IMG/VR virus record: IMGVR_UViG_3300025161_000014
Span: 1-41,297 of that record
Reading direction: 5' to 3' (one strand)
Source: a virus
Length of the DNA stretch: 41,297 nt
A model generated the notes under the pieces. It ran no database searches. It was not told the origin of the DNA and was given only the letters and a program-made list of their open reading frames with translations. This document shows, one piece after another, positions 29,861-38,255 of the stretch. The position numbers and the translations under genes are program-made. Numbering within the stretch: the stretch's first letter is position 1; the number at the start of each line of letters is the position of its first letter.

Positions 29861-30909
29861 GCGTGATTCCATCGGGTTTGAGACGATTCCTTTCAGAGCT
29901 ACCTAGCAATGCTGGGTGGCTTTTTTTGGCTATGGTAGATAGCCCTGAGCCGATGACCCGGGCAGACATGGCGGCTGAGTTTCAGGGCCATGCCTTTCCT
30001 GAGTCGGCAGTACGGCGGGCCTTGCAGGTTCTGGTAGAGCGGGGCTTGGTCAGGGTGGTGGGTGAAAAACCACTGCGGTATGTGGCCGATACTACAATCG
30101 TAAAAAGTTACGATACACCATCGAGCATCGTAAAAAATTACGATTATCCTTCTCATGAAGAAGAGAGCATCGTAAAAATTTACGAAACTCCCCAAGAGAG
30201 TATCGTAAAAATTTACGAACCCACAGAACAAAGTCCAGTGCGCGAAAATGACACCTTCGTAACTTTTTACGAACAGCCGCAACAGCAAAGCATCGTAAAA
30301 ATTTACGAAACTCCACAGCCAGAGCCGGGCATCGTAAAAATTTACGAAACTCAGGAAAATGCGCCGGGCGCGGCAAACGGTGAAGTCGTAAAAAATTACG
30401 AACAACCGGCAAAAGATGAGGAAATGGTTAGAAACGACAATTGTTTAATTACTAAATTAAATTCTCTTAAGCAAGAGGATAATTTTTTGGAGGGGTGTGG
30501 GGAACCTTTTTTGCTTCCGTCGCCTGAACCCAAACCCAAAGCCTTTGACCTCGCCGACTATGCGGCGGCGTATAACCGGTTCAAGGCGTCTACCATGCCC
30601 GCCTGCCAAACCAAGGACGCCTCGGGATTCCGCAAAAAGAAGCTACAAGCACTTTTGAAGCACTACTCGCACGAGACTTTGATACAAATGATTGAGCAGG
30701 GCACGGCGTACATGGCCGCTGACGGCTTCCTGAGCGGACGCGAAAACGGCAAGGCTTTTGGATTCGATACGCTTTTGCGGCATCTCGAGGACTACTCAGA
30801 ACGCGGCGCTGCCCTCATCAAACGGCGTGGCGGCATACCGGCCAACAGCACTCAAGCCTCTGAAATGCTCTCGCCCTACTCCACAAAGGTGTCCAGTTAT
30901 GCAGATTGA
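29854..30909 (+). CDS. Replication initiator with iteron-encoded linker
   Basis: A 351-residue replication initiator, like lambda O in build. Residues about 10-75 form a winged helix (SNAGWLFLAMVDSPEPMTRADM... with ALQVLVERGLVRVVG). Residues about 82-183 are a linker in which the motif IVK(I/N/S)YE is repeated eight times; the DNA of each repeat is a palindrome. Residues about 225-340 are a helical C-terminal domain (FDLADYAAAYNRFKAS, LLKHYSHETLIQMIEQG) like those of DnaD/primosome-type or helicase-loader-binding domains. Start GTG at 29854 (29857 and 29863 possible). The next but one gene is a DnaC-like loader. Expected role: bind the iterons, open DNA, and recruit the loader with helicase. 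Confidence 0.8.
   Translation: MVSVIPSGLRRFLSELPSNAGWLFLAMVDSPEPMTRADMAAEFQGHAFPESAVRRALQVLVERGLVRVVGEKPLRYVADTTIVKSYDTPSSIVKNYDYPSHEEESIVKIYETPQESIVKIYEPTEQSPVRENDTFVTFYEQPQQQSIVKIYETPQPEPGIVKIYETQENAPGAANGEVVKNYEQPAKDEEMVRNDNCLITKLNSLKQEDNFLEGCGEPFLLPSPEPKPKAFDLADYAAAYNRFKASTMPACQTKDASGFRKKKLQALLKHYSHETLIQMIEQGTAYMAADGFLSGRENGKAFGFDTLLRHLEDYSERGAALIKRRGGIPANSTQASEMLSPYSTKVSSYAD
30097..30402. repeat. Eight palindromic iterons; likely replication origin
   Basis: Eight copies of TCGTAA-N4-TTACGA, at 30097, 30127, 30169, 30202, 30256, 30292, 30331 and 30385 (18 bases each with flanks). All eight keep both 6-base arms exactly. At 30256 the codons differ (the peptide is FVTFYE instead of IVKIYE) yet the palindrome is kept, which shows selection on the DNA. 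They lie inside the initiator gene before an A+T-rich stretch, as in the lambda origin. Confidence 0.85.
30417..30490. other. A+T-rich stretch next to the iterons (likely unwinding region)
   Basis: From about 30430 to 30490 the sequence is mostly A and T (TTTAATTACTAAATTAAATT and TAATTTTTT), sharply unlike its surroundings. It follows the last iteron by about 30 bases inside the same gene. In lambda such a stretch next to the iterons is where the strands first open. Confidence 0.65.
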
Positions 30910-31216
30910 AGCGCGTCACGTCTGGCTTCTGGCGGGCTATCCAGTGGCCTATACCCCTGCTGGTCTGGTCTTTTATGGCCCCCCTAGCCTCAACCACTTT
31001 TGTTATCGGTATGCGGTTCTGTTGGGCAAATACCTGGGTAGCGTCCCTGTCCACTACAGCGAGCTATCAGACGACTTCCAAGCCGATTTGCACCGGGCGG
31101 TCATTCTCGCTATCTGGGATAAGCCCAACTACCTCGAACGCCCCTGGCTCGAGGCTTCGCAGGTGGTCAAGCAGGCTCTTGATAGCGTGATTGACAACGT
31201 AAAGGTAGTGCGTTAG
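30899..31216 (+). CDS. Hypothetical protein between initiator and loader
   Basis: A 105-residue protein starting MQIEARHVWLLAG at the ATG at 30899, which overlaps the end of the initiator gene; AAAGGTG stands before it. Aromatic-rich first half (PSLNHFCYRYAVLLGKYLG) and a helical second half. Not recognised. Position inside the initiator-loader operon suggests a helper in replication. Confidence 0.55.
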   Translation: MQIEARHVWLLAGYPVAYTPAGLVFYGPPSLNHFCYRYAVLLGKYLGSVPVHYSELSDDFQADLHRAVILAIWDKPNYLERPWLEASQVVKQALDSVIDNVKVVR

Positions 31217-31226
31217 GCTACACCCT

Positions 31227-32051
31227 ATGGATGAGTTACAGGAAATACTCGCCCAAATCAAGGCGAGAGTCAAACCTGCCGAAATTGACCCCGCGCTCCC
31301 AAAGTGCCCCCTGTGCGGCGCGGGCGGCCTGGTCGGTCATTATGAATCGGCCTTCAGCCTCCGGCACGACTGTGACTGTGAGGCCGAACGCACCCAAGAG
31401 TACCTGCGTGGCCTGAGCCACCTTTGGAATGTCCAGCAAAGTCTCAAGGCTTTTGTTGGACAGCTACCGGCGCTGTACAAAAGCGTTGGGTTTGACAGCG
31501 TGCCCAAAGGTCTCAAGTCCAACAATCCGGGCCTGTTCACGGCCTTGCAGCGCCTATCTCAGAAGCCTCGAGAAATCGGGATACTCTACCTTTGGGGCAA
31601 CGCTGGGGTGGGTAAAACCACCCTGGCGATTTGCGTGGGCCGTGCCATGTGTGAATCCGGTCTGCGGGTGGGGTTCTGGAATGAAGGGGCCTGGTACGGC
31701 GCGATGGCTGAAGCTGACCGTACACGGTACAGCCCCAACCCCGCCCCCTTCCCTGACCTAACCCGCTACGATGCCCTAATTCTGGATGACCTTGCAAGCA
31801 TGGTGGCAACCGCACGGGCATCCAGGGATGATGTGCGGGCGCTGCGCGAGTTTTACAGGGTGCTCGAGCACTACTACGTCGAGCGCAAGCCCCTGATCAT
31901 AACCAGCCAGTTTGACCCTGGCGTAGCGGCGCAAAAAGTGGCCTATGCCGATTCGGTGGATGCGGCTATGCGCTGGGCTTCGAGGCTTGCGTCAGGCAGG
32001 GTGTTTCAGGTGACGGCTCCCCGCGACTACAGGCTGCAACCGGAGGTGTGA
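31227..32051 (+). CDS. DnaC-like helicase loader
   Basis: A 274-residue AAA+ ATPase of the DnaC/IstB group. An N-terminal zinc-ribbon-like part (CPLCG...CDCEAER, about 27-54) precedes the ATPase: Walker A GNAGVGKTT (about 124-132), Walker B LILDDL (about 184-189), and a sensor Ser/Gln region IITSQFD (about 225). Such proteins load the replicative helicase at the origin. ATG at 31227 stands seven bases behind TAGGCT, with no ribosome site. Next to the iteron initiator it completes an initiation unit; the helicase itself would come from the host. Confidence 0.9.
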   Translation: MDELQEILAQIKARVKPAEIDPALPKCPLCGAGGLVGHYESAFSLRHDCDCEAERTQEYLRGLSHLWNVQQSLKAFVGQLPALYKSVGFDSVPKGLKSNNPGLFTALQRLSQKPREIGILYLWGNAGVGKTTLAICVGRAMCESGLRVGFWNEGAWYGAMAEADRTRYSPNPAPFPDLTRYDALILDDLASMVATARASRDDVRALREFYRVLEHYYVERKPLIITSQFDPGVAAQKVAYADSVDAAMRWASRLASGRVFQVTAPRDYRLQPEV

Positions 32052-32053
32052 AC

Positions 32054-32476
32054 ATGATTGACAAGGCAACAATGGGGCAGGAGCTTCGCAGGATCAGGAA
32101 AAACCTGAACCTGTCAATAAAAAAGGCCGCATACTCCACTGGTCTGAGCGTGCCGCTCATCTCCGACATTGAGCGGGGGCGCACATGGCCGTCCTACGCA
32201 ACCCTGTTCAAGCTGGCAAAACTGTATGGCGTAGCTCCAAGTCAAATCATTCGAGCAGTAGAGGAAGAAAGCGTTGAACGGTCTTACAGCCTGCCCCTCG
32301 CGCCTGGGGTGCGTGAGCTGGCAGACATGCCAAACATCTGTGAAATTTTTGGCATTACCGCTCAGGACTTGAACGACCTGAACAAAATCAGATTGAGCGG
32401 TAAAGGTTTCCAGAGCTTTCACCAGGCTGTAGCGGCGTTTCTGATACTCAAAGGAGTGACGTATGGAAGTAGATAA
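32054..32476 (+). CDS. XRE-family transcription regulator
   Basis: A 140-residue protein with a classic XRE helix-turn-helix at residues 7-62 (LRRIRKNLNLSIKKAAYSTG, LSVPLISDIERGRTWPSY, LFKLAKLYGV). The C-terminal half has a second small helical domain (EIFGITAQDLNDLNKIRLSG) with no protease motif. Start ATG at 32054 behind GGAGGTG. It overlaps the clamp gene that follows. Candidates for its target are the divergent promoter region 29656-29728 and the operator-like repeat at 2203-2222. Confidence 0.9.
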   Translation: MIDKATMGQELRRIRKNLNLSIKKAAYSTGLSVPLISDIERGRTWPSYATLFKLAKLYGVAPSQIIRAVEEESVERSYSLPLAPGVRELADMPNICEIFGITAQDLNDLNKIRLSGKGFQSFHQAVAAFLILKGVTYGSR

Positions 32477-33560
32477 ATCCGAACTGGTCAAAGTCCTTAA
32501 CGTGGTCAAGCGTGTAGCACCGACTAGAGCCTCAAACCCGATAATGACTCAGGTGCGGCTTACCGGAACCAATGACGATCTGACCCTGACCGCCTTCAAC
32601 GGTGAAGTGTTCTACAGGGGGGTTGTCCCCGCAAGCGTGGGGGCCATTTTTGACACGCTTGTACCTGCACACAAGCTCATCGAGTTAGTGAGTAACCTAA
32701 AAAGCGATAGCATTTTCATCGAACTCGAGAATAACGAGATGCTATTTGCGGCGGGCAGGCAACTGGCAAAACTGACCACGATGCAAGCAAGCGATTATCC
32801 CGAATTTGTTTTTGAACCATACGAACAGGGGGCGCAAATCAAAGCTAAAGACCTGCACGATGGGTTGGACTCGGTTGCCTACTGCTGCGCCACTGACGAC
32901 TTTCGCGGGATTTTTCGCGGTGTGTTGTTGAAAACGCACGACGGGCTTATTGTTTTTGCCGCCTCAGACGGCTACAGGTTCGCCGAAAAAAAGATGGCCT
33001 ACGATAGCCACATACCTTCTGTGGTCATCCCGAAAAGAAATCTTGCCTTTATCACAACCGTACTCAACCTGTGCGGGCCTGAAAACATGGTAGCGGCGGG
33101 CTATGCACATGGCCGCTTCACCGTTTCGGGGAAAAACCATACCATTCAGGTTGCCACCCTCGACGGCAATGACTTTCCTAACTACGAAAAAATCATTCCT
33201 CAGGACAGCAATGTTATTTTGCGCTTTGACAGACGGGCGCTAATGGATGCGTTCAAAATGATGGGCATTTTTGCCGCTGGTGATACAAGGCCCACGAGGA
33301 TCGAGGTGAGCGGTAAAACGATGGTTCTAACATCCCGTGGCGATTACGGCGAGTCCAGCGACGTGGTGATACTGGAGGATGAGGTTGAAAAGCCGTTCTC
33401 CTTCCACATCTCGGCGGCCTACATGCAAGACGCTCTCAACCAGGTTTCCGCTGAGGGTCTACAATGGGCGCTGACTGTAGAGGGTGAAACAGCAAAAAAG
33501 CCTACGCTGCTGACTGATTCGGCGGGCAACCTTGCCGTAGTCGTGCCTTTGGTGGTGTGA
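32463..33560 (+). CDS. dnaN: DNA polymerase III sliding clamp (beta)
   Basis: A 365-residue beta clamp, full length. Three repeated domains are seen: MEVDKSELVKVLNVVKRVAP at the start, RGIFRGVLLKTHDGLIVFAASDGYRFA in the second domain and MVLTSRGDYGESSDVVI in the third, ending in VVPLVV in place of the usual MPLRL/MPMRL tail. The clamp encircles DNA and holds polymerase on it. A phage-borne clamp beside the loader suggests it redirects the host polymerase. ATG at 32463 with AAGGAG site. Confidence 0.93.
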   Translation: MEVDKSELVKVLNVVKRVAPTRASNPIMTQVRLTGTNDDLTLTAFNGEVFYRGVVPASVGAIFDTLVPAHKLIELVSNLKSDSIFIELENNEMLFAAGRQLAKLTTMQASDYPEFVFEPYEQGAQIKAKDLHDGLDSVAYCCATDDFRGIFRGVLLKTHDGLIVFAASDGYRFAEKKMAYDSHIPSVVIPKRNLAFITTVLNLCGPENMVAAGYAHGRFTVSGKNHTIQVATLDGNDFPNYEKIIPQDSNVILRFDRRALMDAFKMMGIFAAGDTRPTRIEVSGKTMVLTSRGDYGESSDVVILEDEVEKPFSFHISAAYMQDALNQVSAEGLQWALTVEGETAKKPTLLTDSAGNLAVVVPLVV

Positions 33561-33562
33561 AC

Positions 33563-33850
33563 ATGCCCGAGCGCGATACCGACCTGACGGGCTGCCCCTC
33601 GCACTGGCAAGTTGTGTCCGACCTTCCACCAAAAGGCTCGAGGGTCTCCACTCAGGTGACTGATGGCTACGGTGCGCTTTACAAGGTCAAGCTGCGCGGG
33701 GTATGGTTCCTCATCAAGTTTTTGCGCCCTCCCCTGCACCGGCTTTCGATCACGAGCCAATACGGTGAGGTGCGCATTTTTGAAAACCTTGACGACCTTG
33801 CTTCTAGGTTTGATGCCATCCGCTGGGTTACTGGCGGCTCCAAAAGGTAG
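33563..33850 (+). CDS. Small hypothetical protein
   Basis: A 95-residue protein from the ATG at 33563 (a GTG at 33557 overlaps the clamp stop and is possible). It has the strands VSDLPPKGSRVSTQVTDGY and LRGVWFLIKFLRPP and a short helical end. Not recognised. It is co-transcribed with the clamp. Confidence 0.5.
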   Translation: MPERDTDLTGCPSHWQVVSDLPPKGSRVSTQVTDGYGALYKVKLRGVWFLIKFLRPPLHRLSITSQYGEVRIFENLDDLASRFDAIRWVTGGSKR

Positions 33851-33859
33851 GATAGAGAC

Positions 33860-34117
33860 ATGAAAAACTGGGAAAGCTACCTTGACCCTACTGACCGCGA
33901 ACGTCTCGAGGCTACTCGCAAATACTACAACGAGAACTACCCGGGCGACCTTACCTTTGCCCGCAACTGGGTACAAATCACCCACAGCCCTGACTTCTAC
34001 GAGGAATTGGCCGAGGCCCAAACGCCTGAAGAAAAAGCCGAGGTTCACTATGCCGCTGAGATGCGGGCGTACCCGTTCAAAGTAGTTTACCCTGATTCGC
34101 CTTTCTACGACGTTTAG
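33860..34117 (+). CDS. Small acidic protein
   Basis: An 85-residue protein, rich in aromatic and acidic residues (TRKYYNENYPGDLTFARNW), not recognised. ATG six bases behind TAGGAT (leaderless). Last gene of the rightward replication module; it converges with and overlaps the helicase gene end by 41 bases. Confidence 0.55.
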   Translation: MKNWESYLDPTDRERLEATRKYYNENYPGDLTFARNWVQITHSPDFYEELAEAQTPEEKAEVHYAAEMRAYPFKVVYPDSPFYDV

Positions 34118-36674
34118 GCGGCTCAATTAATCCCTGCTGCAAAAGATCAAACAAGGTCAACTGTTCTTGCGGCTTCGCCTTACGGGGGGGCCGCTTACCT
34201 TTTTTGCGGTAGGTGGTCACGGCTCGCGTCGTGCCAGTCTCTGGGTCAAAAACACGATAGGTAAGGGGTGCGTAGTCAGGGTTATCTTTGCGGCGAACCG
34301 GAGTAGGCGGGTTCAGAGGCTTGGACTTTGGGCGCTGGGCACGTGCTGCCTGCCGCTCCTGTTTCAAGCGCTGTTTGCGCTGCCAGGGGTATTCAGTTTC
34401 CTGGCCGAATAGGTCAACCGCTGCTTTTTCGACGGCGGGCATGACGGGCTTTGGCGGTGCGATAACTGTGGGCGGTCTGGGCCTCGAGGCTGCTTCGGCG
34501 GCCAAATCAGCCAGGGCGGGTACAGCGGCAGTTATCGAGTCCATCGAATAATCTTTCAACTCGGGCGCTGCTGTGGGTTTGGGTGCTGAGGCCGGTTTGG
34601 GGGTTGGGGTGGGTGCTGGCGTGGGCGCTGGCGTTGCCTGGGTGGGCGCAAGGTCAGGGGCCTTTGACAGCATCTCCTCGAGCCCGCCCTTTTTGGCATT
34701 GGCAAACCCGTATTCAAAGGCATCCAACAAATCGGCTCCGATACCGGAATAATCCCCGCGTACCGTGTAGCCCATGCTCTGCATCTTGGCTCCAATGATG
34801 CCCGCTAGTTTACGTTCAAAGCTGGCGGCAGATGTTGGGAATTTGACCGAAACCTTGGAGGCCAACCCCTTGCGGATCGCGCGACCTAGCATCTGGTCAA
34901 GCTCCATTGCCGAATAGGGGTAGGACATAATGAACTGCGTGGTGGGCCGGTTCCCTACGGTGTCGTGAAAACTAAGACCCGTACCGCCCTTGGCTCCTGT
35001 GAGTACCAGAAGTTTAATTTTGCCACTGTTGAAGTCCGCTTTGGCCTTGCGTAGCTGAGGCAGGGACTCATTGCCCGTGTACAGGCCCACGCCATAGCCG
35101 GAACTTTCAAACGCGTCGCGCAAAAGGCGGGTGGGACTCGGCAGCTTGAAATCAAGTCCTTGAAGGGCTTTTTTAATTTCGACCGAGACAGAATCGGCTT
35201 CTTCGGTTTCCAACAGCAAATCGTCCAGTTTGAAATCCTCGCTGGTTTTGCTGGACTTGTATTGCGTAAATACCGCAACACTCTGCCCCTTGGCAAGCTC
35301 TTCTCTGATAAGCGGAATGGACGCCTCGACTTTGGCCCGCTCGAGAATGGCTCTCAGCAGGTTGGTGCGTTGGGCCATGATGAGGCCCTTGTATTTGCTT
35401 TGTTCGGCGGCTTCAGTAAGCCGTTCACTTACCTCATCCATGAGTTTTTGATATTCCTCGCTAATCGCAATTGGCGGGGCATCAGATTCAACAAGGCTCG
35501 GATCGGGCTGGAATATGCGCTTGGTGAGCACCCCGCTCCGTACCAAATCTTCGTGCGCACGGCGCAGATCACCCGGTTCACCGCGAAACACATACCGCTT
35601 GCTGTCGTTCCAGCCCTTCTCTATCACATACTTGTACTGCTGAATCCAGCCGTCAAATTTCAGGCCCTGAGTCAACCCACCGAACGACAAGTACTTGGCT
35701 TCCTCGAGGTCTTGGTAAGGGGTGGCGCTCGAGAACAGGATAAAACCCGCTTTCGTCATTGTGTCTATCGCGTTCCGTCCCCGCTTGCTCTGTTTGCCCC
35801 CAAAGGCGTTTTTGATTTTGTGAGCCTCGTCAAAAATTAGAATCGTTCCTTTGTCAATGTCTGGCAATTGGCCTTTACTTAGCTCGGTGTAGGTATGCGT
35901 GCGTATCTGCGTCGGGTCAACCCCAACATGCTTTAGCGCCTCATCTACCTGTTCGCGCAAATCCCTGCTAGGCACGATAAGCACGACCTTGTAACCGTTT
36001 TTGAGCCACTCTTTTGCGGCAGCGGCGTAAACGTAGGTTTTGCCCGTGCCCGTGCCGTTTGCAAGGATAATGCCCTTGTGCCCGTCTTTCCAACGCTGTA
36101 AAACCCTCTGGGCGTCAATAATCTGCTCAGGGAATAACTTGGTTTTGGTTTCATCGTCAATCGGGTACTCCGCTGTGGGATACCCGTCGGCATCGTAAGT
36201 AATTGGTTTTTGGGGCTTTTCTTCGGGCATGGGCTCCGAAGTGGGGGCGCTGTAGTCGCTGTCCTCCTCGAGCTTGAACCCCAACGCCCTGAGCTGGGAC
36301 ATGGCTTTTTCGGTCACGAGGTAGCTTTTTAGCTCCCGCTGCAAAGCCATAAAATTTTTCGGCGGGATGATCCAGGACTTGGTGTCTGGGTCAAACTTGC
36401 GTCCTACGGCATATTTTTTCAGGATGTCTTTTTCTTTTGAGCCGTAGGCAACCGATGCTCTCAGGTTCCCGTCCGGCCCCCAACTAAAACCCACCATGTC
36501 ACTGGTCTCTGGTGGAGAGTCGTCTTCATCATGATAAAAGTACCGCCACTTAGCATTTTTGCTGTCCCACTCCCTACGGTGGTATTTGTGTCCCGGCTTG
36601 ACCCACCCGTAGGGCAGGCCCTTAGCGAAAATTCGCTTTAGAGACACGCTAAATAAATTTGTCAGACTCCGCAT
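34077..36674 (-). CDS. DEAH-box helicase (strawberry-notch/SNF2-like) with HARP-like domain
   Basis: An 865-residue superfamily 2 helicase. A HARP-like segment lies at about 65-115 (VGRKFDPDTKSWIIPP). The ATPase has Walker A ANGTGTGKT (about 205-213), DEAH (about 282-285), SAT (about 316-318) and a C-terminal lobe with GAKGGTGLSFHD and LDQMLGRAIRKG, as in strawberry-notch-type phage helicases. After about residue 690 follow a Pro/Thr/Ala linker and a basic tail with LTLFDLLQQG. TACAAT stands six bases before the ATG at 36674. Such helicases occur among polyvalent proteins injected with phage DNA; this may be so here too. Confidence 0.85.
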   Translation of the reverse strand: MRSLTNLFSVSLKRIFAKGLPYGWVKPGHKYHRREWDSKNAKWRYFYHDEDDSPPETSDMVGFSWGPDGNLRASVAYGSKEKDILKKYAVGRKFDPDTKSWIIPPKNFMALQRELKSYLVTEKAMSQLRALGFKLEEDSDYSAPTSEPMPEEKPQKPITYDADGYPTAEYPIDDETKTKLFPEQIIDAQRVLQRWKDGHKGIILANGTGTGKTYVYAAAAKEWLKNGYKVVLIVPSRDLREQVDEALKHVGVDPTQIRTHTYTELSKGQLPDIDKGTILIFDEAHKIKNAFGGKQSKRGRNAIDTMTKAGFILFSSATPYQDLEEAKYLSFGGLTQGLKFDGWIQQYKYVIEKGWNDSKRYVFRGEPGDLRRAHEDLVRSGVLTKRIFQPDPSLVESDAPPIAISEEYQKLMDEVSERLTEAAEQSKYKGLIMAQRTNLLRAILERAKVEASIPLIREELAKGQSVAVFTQYKSSKTSEDFKLDDLLLETEEADSVSVEIKKALQGLDFKLPSPTRLLRDAFESSGYGVGLYTGNESLPQLRKAKADFNSGKIKLLVLTGAKGGTGLSFHDTVGNRPTTQFIMSYPYSAMELDQMLGRAIRKGLASKVSVKFPTSAASFERKLAGIIGAKMQSMGYTVRGDYSGIGADLLDAFEYGFANAKKGGLEEMLSKAPDLAPTQATPAPTPAPTPTPKPASAPKPTAAPELKDYSMDSITAAVPALADLAAEAASRPRPPTVIAPPKPVMPAVEKAAVDLFGQETEYPWQRKQRLKQERQAARAQRPKSKPLNPPTPVRRKDNPDYAPLTYRVFDPETGTTRAVTTYRKKGKRPPRKAKPQEQLTLFDLLQQGLIEPPKRRRKANQGKLL

Positions 36675-36713
36675 GATTGGATTGTACCCTCTAGTGCAGT
36701 CAGAAACGAAAGG

Positions 36714-36742
36714 TTGACGCTATGAGCAAAACCGACTACATT
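36714..36742 (+). promoter_or_regulatory. Promoter of the collagen-like gene operon
   Basis: TTGACG (36714-36719), 17-base spacer and TACATT (36737-36742). It drives the rightward genes from 36779 and lies back to back with the TACAAT of the helicase gene. Confidence 0.65.
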
Positions 36743-36778
36743 ACGGTATGCGTGTAACGCTACAAAGAAGGAGGTTGT

Positions 36779-37855
36779 ATGAGAGTGATGGTGGTGGCGG
36801 TTTTATTGCTCACCTGCTGCGCCCTGGCGCAAAAGGGCGTGGTGGGGCCGGTGGGTATTGAGTACCTTGACCTCAAAATCAACTATCAGGTTGACCCCGT
36901 TGACGGTCTGGGAAAGGTAACGCTGACCCTGACCGATGGCTCGGTGCGGGTCTGCCGGTTCATGTACGGCGATCCGGATACCGATAAAGACGGCAAAACA
37001 ACTTTCCGGCAAAGCGAACCGCTCACTCGAGGGGACGCAAGTCTAATTCTCCAGCGGGCCTTACCGTGCTTGCTGGATGCCCTGCTCGAGCAGGCACGGT
37101 TATTGACCCCTGTAGCGGGCTCCCCTGGCCCCCAAGGGCCTGTAGGCCCCCAGGGTGAGCCTGGGCCGCCTGGCCCAAGGGGAGAGGCCGGGCCTCCTGG
37201 CCCTGCGGGTGTAACCCCGCAACTGGAAATCGGGACAATAACCATGCTCCCACCTGGGACTGCCCCCCGTGCTTACCTAACCGGCACACCCGAGAGGCCG
37301 GTTTTGAATCTGGAAATACCTGCTGCCCCCCCTGGCCCCCAAGGGCCTGTAGGCCCCCAGGGTGAGCCTGGGCCGCCTGGCCCAAGGGGAGAGGCCGGGC
37401 CTCCTGGCCCCCCCGCCTCAGTGACCGCTACAGTGGCTCCTGAGCCGTTTACGGCCAAGCCCTGGCGGGTGGGTGTCTCGGCCAACTACACCCCCAACCT
37501 GAGCACCCTGAGCCTCCAGGGGTCAATCTGCCATGATGCCCTGCTCGTGCCTGGGGTGGGCCTCTGTGCCCGCCTCGAGTCCGGCAACCTGGCCCCTCTG
37601 GGCCGTGACTACGCCCTGGTGCTGGCGGGCGCGGGCCTGCTTCAAACCCCTCTTGGTGCGCTGTATCTACAGCCGGGCCTTGGCTATGCCCTGGGCGCTA
37701 CCAGTGGCCTGCATACGTTCGTGCAAGTCCTGGTAGGGGTTGAGGTGGCCCTCGAGCCCCTTATCCTCTTTGCTGAGGCCTCGACCAATCTCTACATCGA
37801 ACGTCCCGAGGGTCTTGGAAAGCTGGCCCTGGGTGTGCGTTATCGTTGGAGGTAG
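36779..37855 (+). CDS. Exported collagen-like protein with beta-barrel-like C-terminus
   Basis: A 358-residue protein. A signal peptide (hydrophobic [16 protein letters not shown]) is followed by a small N-terminal domain (to about 110), a first collagen-type Gly-X-Y run (about 115-142), a linker domain (about 145-180), a second Gly-X-Y run (about 184-211) and a C-terminal beta part (about 230-358) with alternating strands ending GVRYRWR, as in small outer-membrane barrels. The two collagen runs are coded by an 82-base direct repeat. ATG at 36779 with AAGGAGG. Export suggests a surface protein made in the host (lysogenic conversion) rather than a virion fibre. Confidence 0.7.
   Translation: MRVMVVAVLLLTCCALAQKGVVGPVGIEYLDLKINYQVDPVDGLGKVTLTLTDGSVRVCRFMYGDPDTDKDGKTTFRQSEPLTRGDASLILQRALPCLLDALLEQARLLTPVAGSPGPQGPVGPQGEPGPPGPRGEAGPPGPAGVTPQLEIGTITMLPPGTAPRAYLTGTPERPVLNLEIPAAPPGPQGPVGPQGEPGPPGPRGEAGPPGPPASVTATVAPEPFTAKPWRVGVSANYTPNLSTLSLQGSICHDALLVPGVGLCARLESGNLAPLGRDYALVLAGAGLLQTPLGALYLQPGLGYALGATSGLHTFVQVLVGVEVALEPLILFAEASTNLYIERPEGLGKLALGVRYRWR
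37122..37203 (+). repeat. 82-bp direct repeat, copy 1
   Basis: Identical to 37329-37410, 207 bases apart, both in frame. It codes for the Gly-X-Y collagen run [17 protein letters not shown] and onward. The perfect identity, including third positions, points to recent duplication or gene conversion. Confidence 0.85.
37329..37410 (+). repeat. 82-bp direct repeat, copy 2
   Basis: Second copy of 37122-37203. Recombination between the copies would remove 69 codons in frame and leave one collagen run. Confidence 0.85.
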
Positions 37856-37859
37856 ACGC

Positions 37860-38255
37860 GTGGAAATCCTGATTAGGCGGCACAATAGGCAAAAAGGCGG
37901 CAACCGTGCCGCCTATGCTGACCTTGAGCGGGCGGGCGCAATGTTCGTGTACTGCGGGCGTCCTGGGCCGCTGGGCAACCCCTTCAGGGTGGGGCGCAAC
38001 TACAGCAAGCAACGGGCTGTAGACGATTACCGGCTGTTGCTGGGTGAGGACTATGCAAAACACTTTCCCGCTGACAAAGTGGAGTACGTTCGCACCCGCG
38101 CCCTCGAGCGCATCCAACAAATCGCTAAAAAAGTCCGGCGAAACCCCACCGCTCACCGCATTGTGCTGCTCTGTCCCTGCTACGTGGAGGGGGAGCCGTG
38201 CCACGCGGAAGTCATCAGGGAAAAGCTGCTTGAGGTTCTGGAGGTAGCAAAATGA
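37860..38255 (+). CDS. DUF4326 protein
   Basis: A 131-residue protein with the DUF4326 signature: VYCGRPGPLGNPFRVG near residue 25, then a helical middle and ALERIQQIAKKV, and LLCPCYVEGEPCHAEVI at the C-terminal end (Cys and His cluster). The family occurs in phages and has no known reaction; the C-x-C and H residues suggest metal or redox chemistry. The GTG at 37860, with GGAGG eight bases before, is the start; the longer reading from 37740 overlaps the collagen-like gene and is rejected. Confidence 0.8.
   Translation: MEILIRRHNRQKGGNRAAYADLERAGAMFVYCGRPGPLGNPFRVGRNYSKQRAVDDYRLLLGEDYAKHFPADKVEYVRTRALERIQQIAKKVRRNPTAHRIVLLCPCYVEGEPCHAEVIREKLLEVLEVAK

Noticed and set aside
30097-30402. Repeat array considered as a CRISPR array
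   Set aside because: Repeats are 18-base palindromes in an open coding frame with spacers of 12-36 bases in multiples of three; this fits iterons, not CRISPR repeats.
36722-36757. 11-codon ORF before the collagen-like gene
   Set aside because: It overlaps the spacer and -10 box of the promoter at 36714-36742, so its start codon would not be transcribed.
37740-37859. Longer start for the DUF4326 protein
   Set aside because: It lies inside the collagen-like gene; the GTG at 37860 has a proper ribosome site and begins the family-like part.
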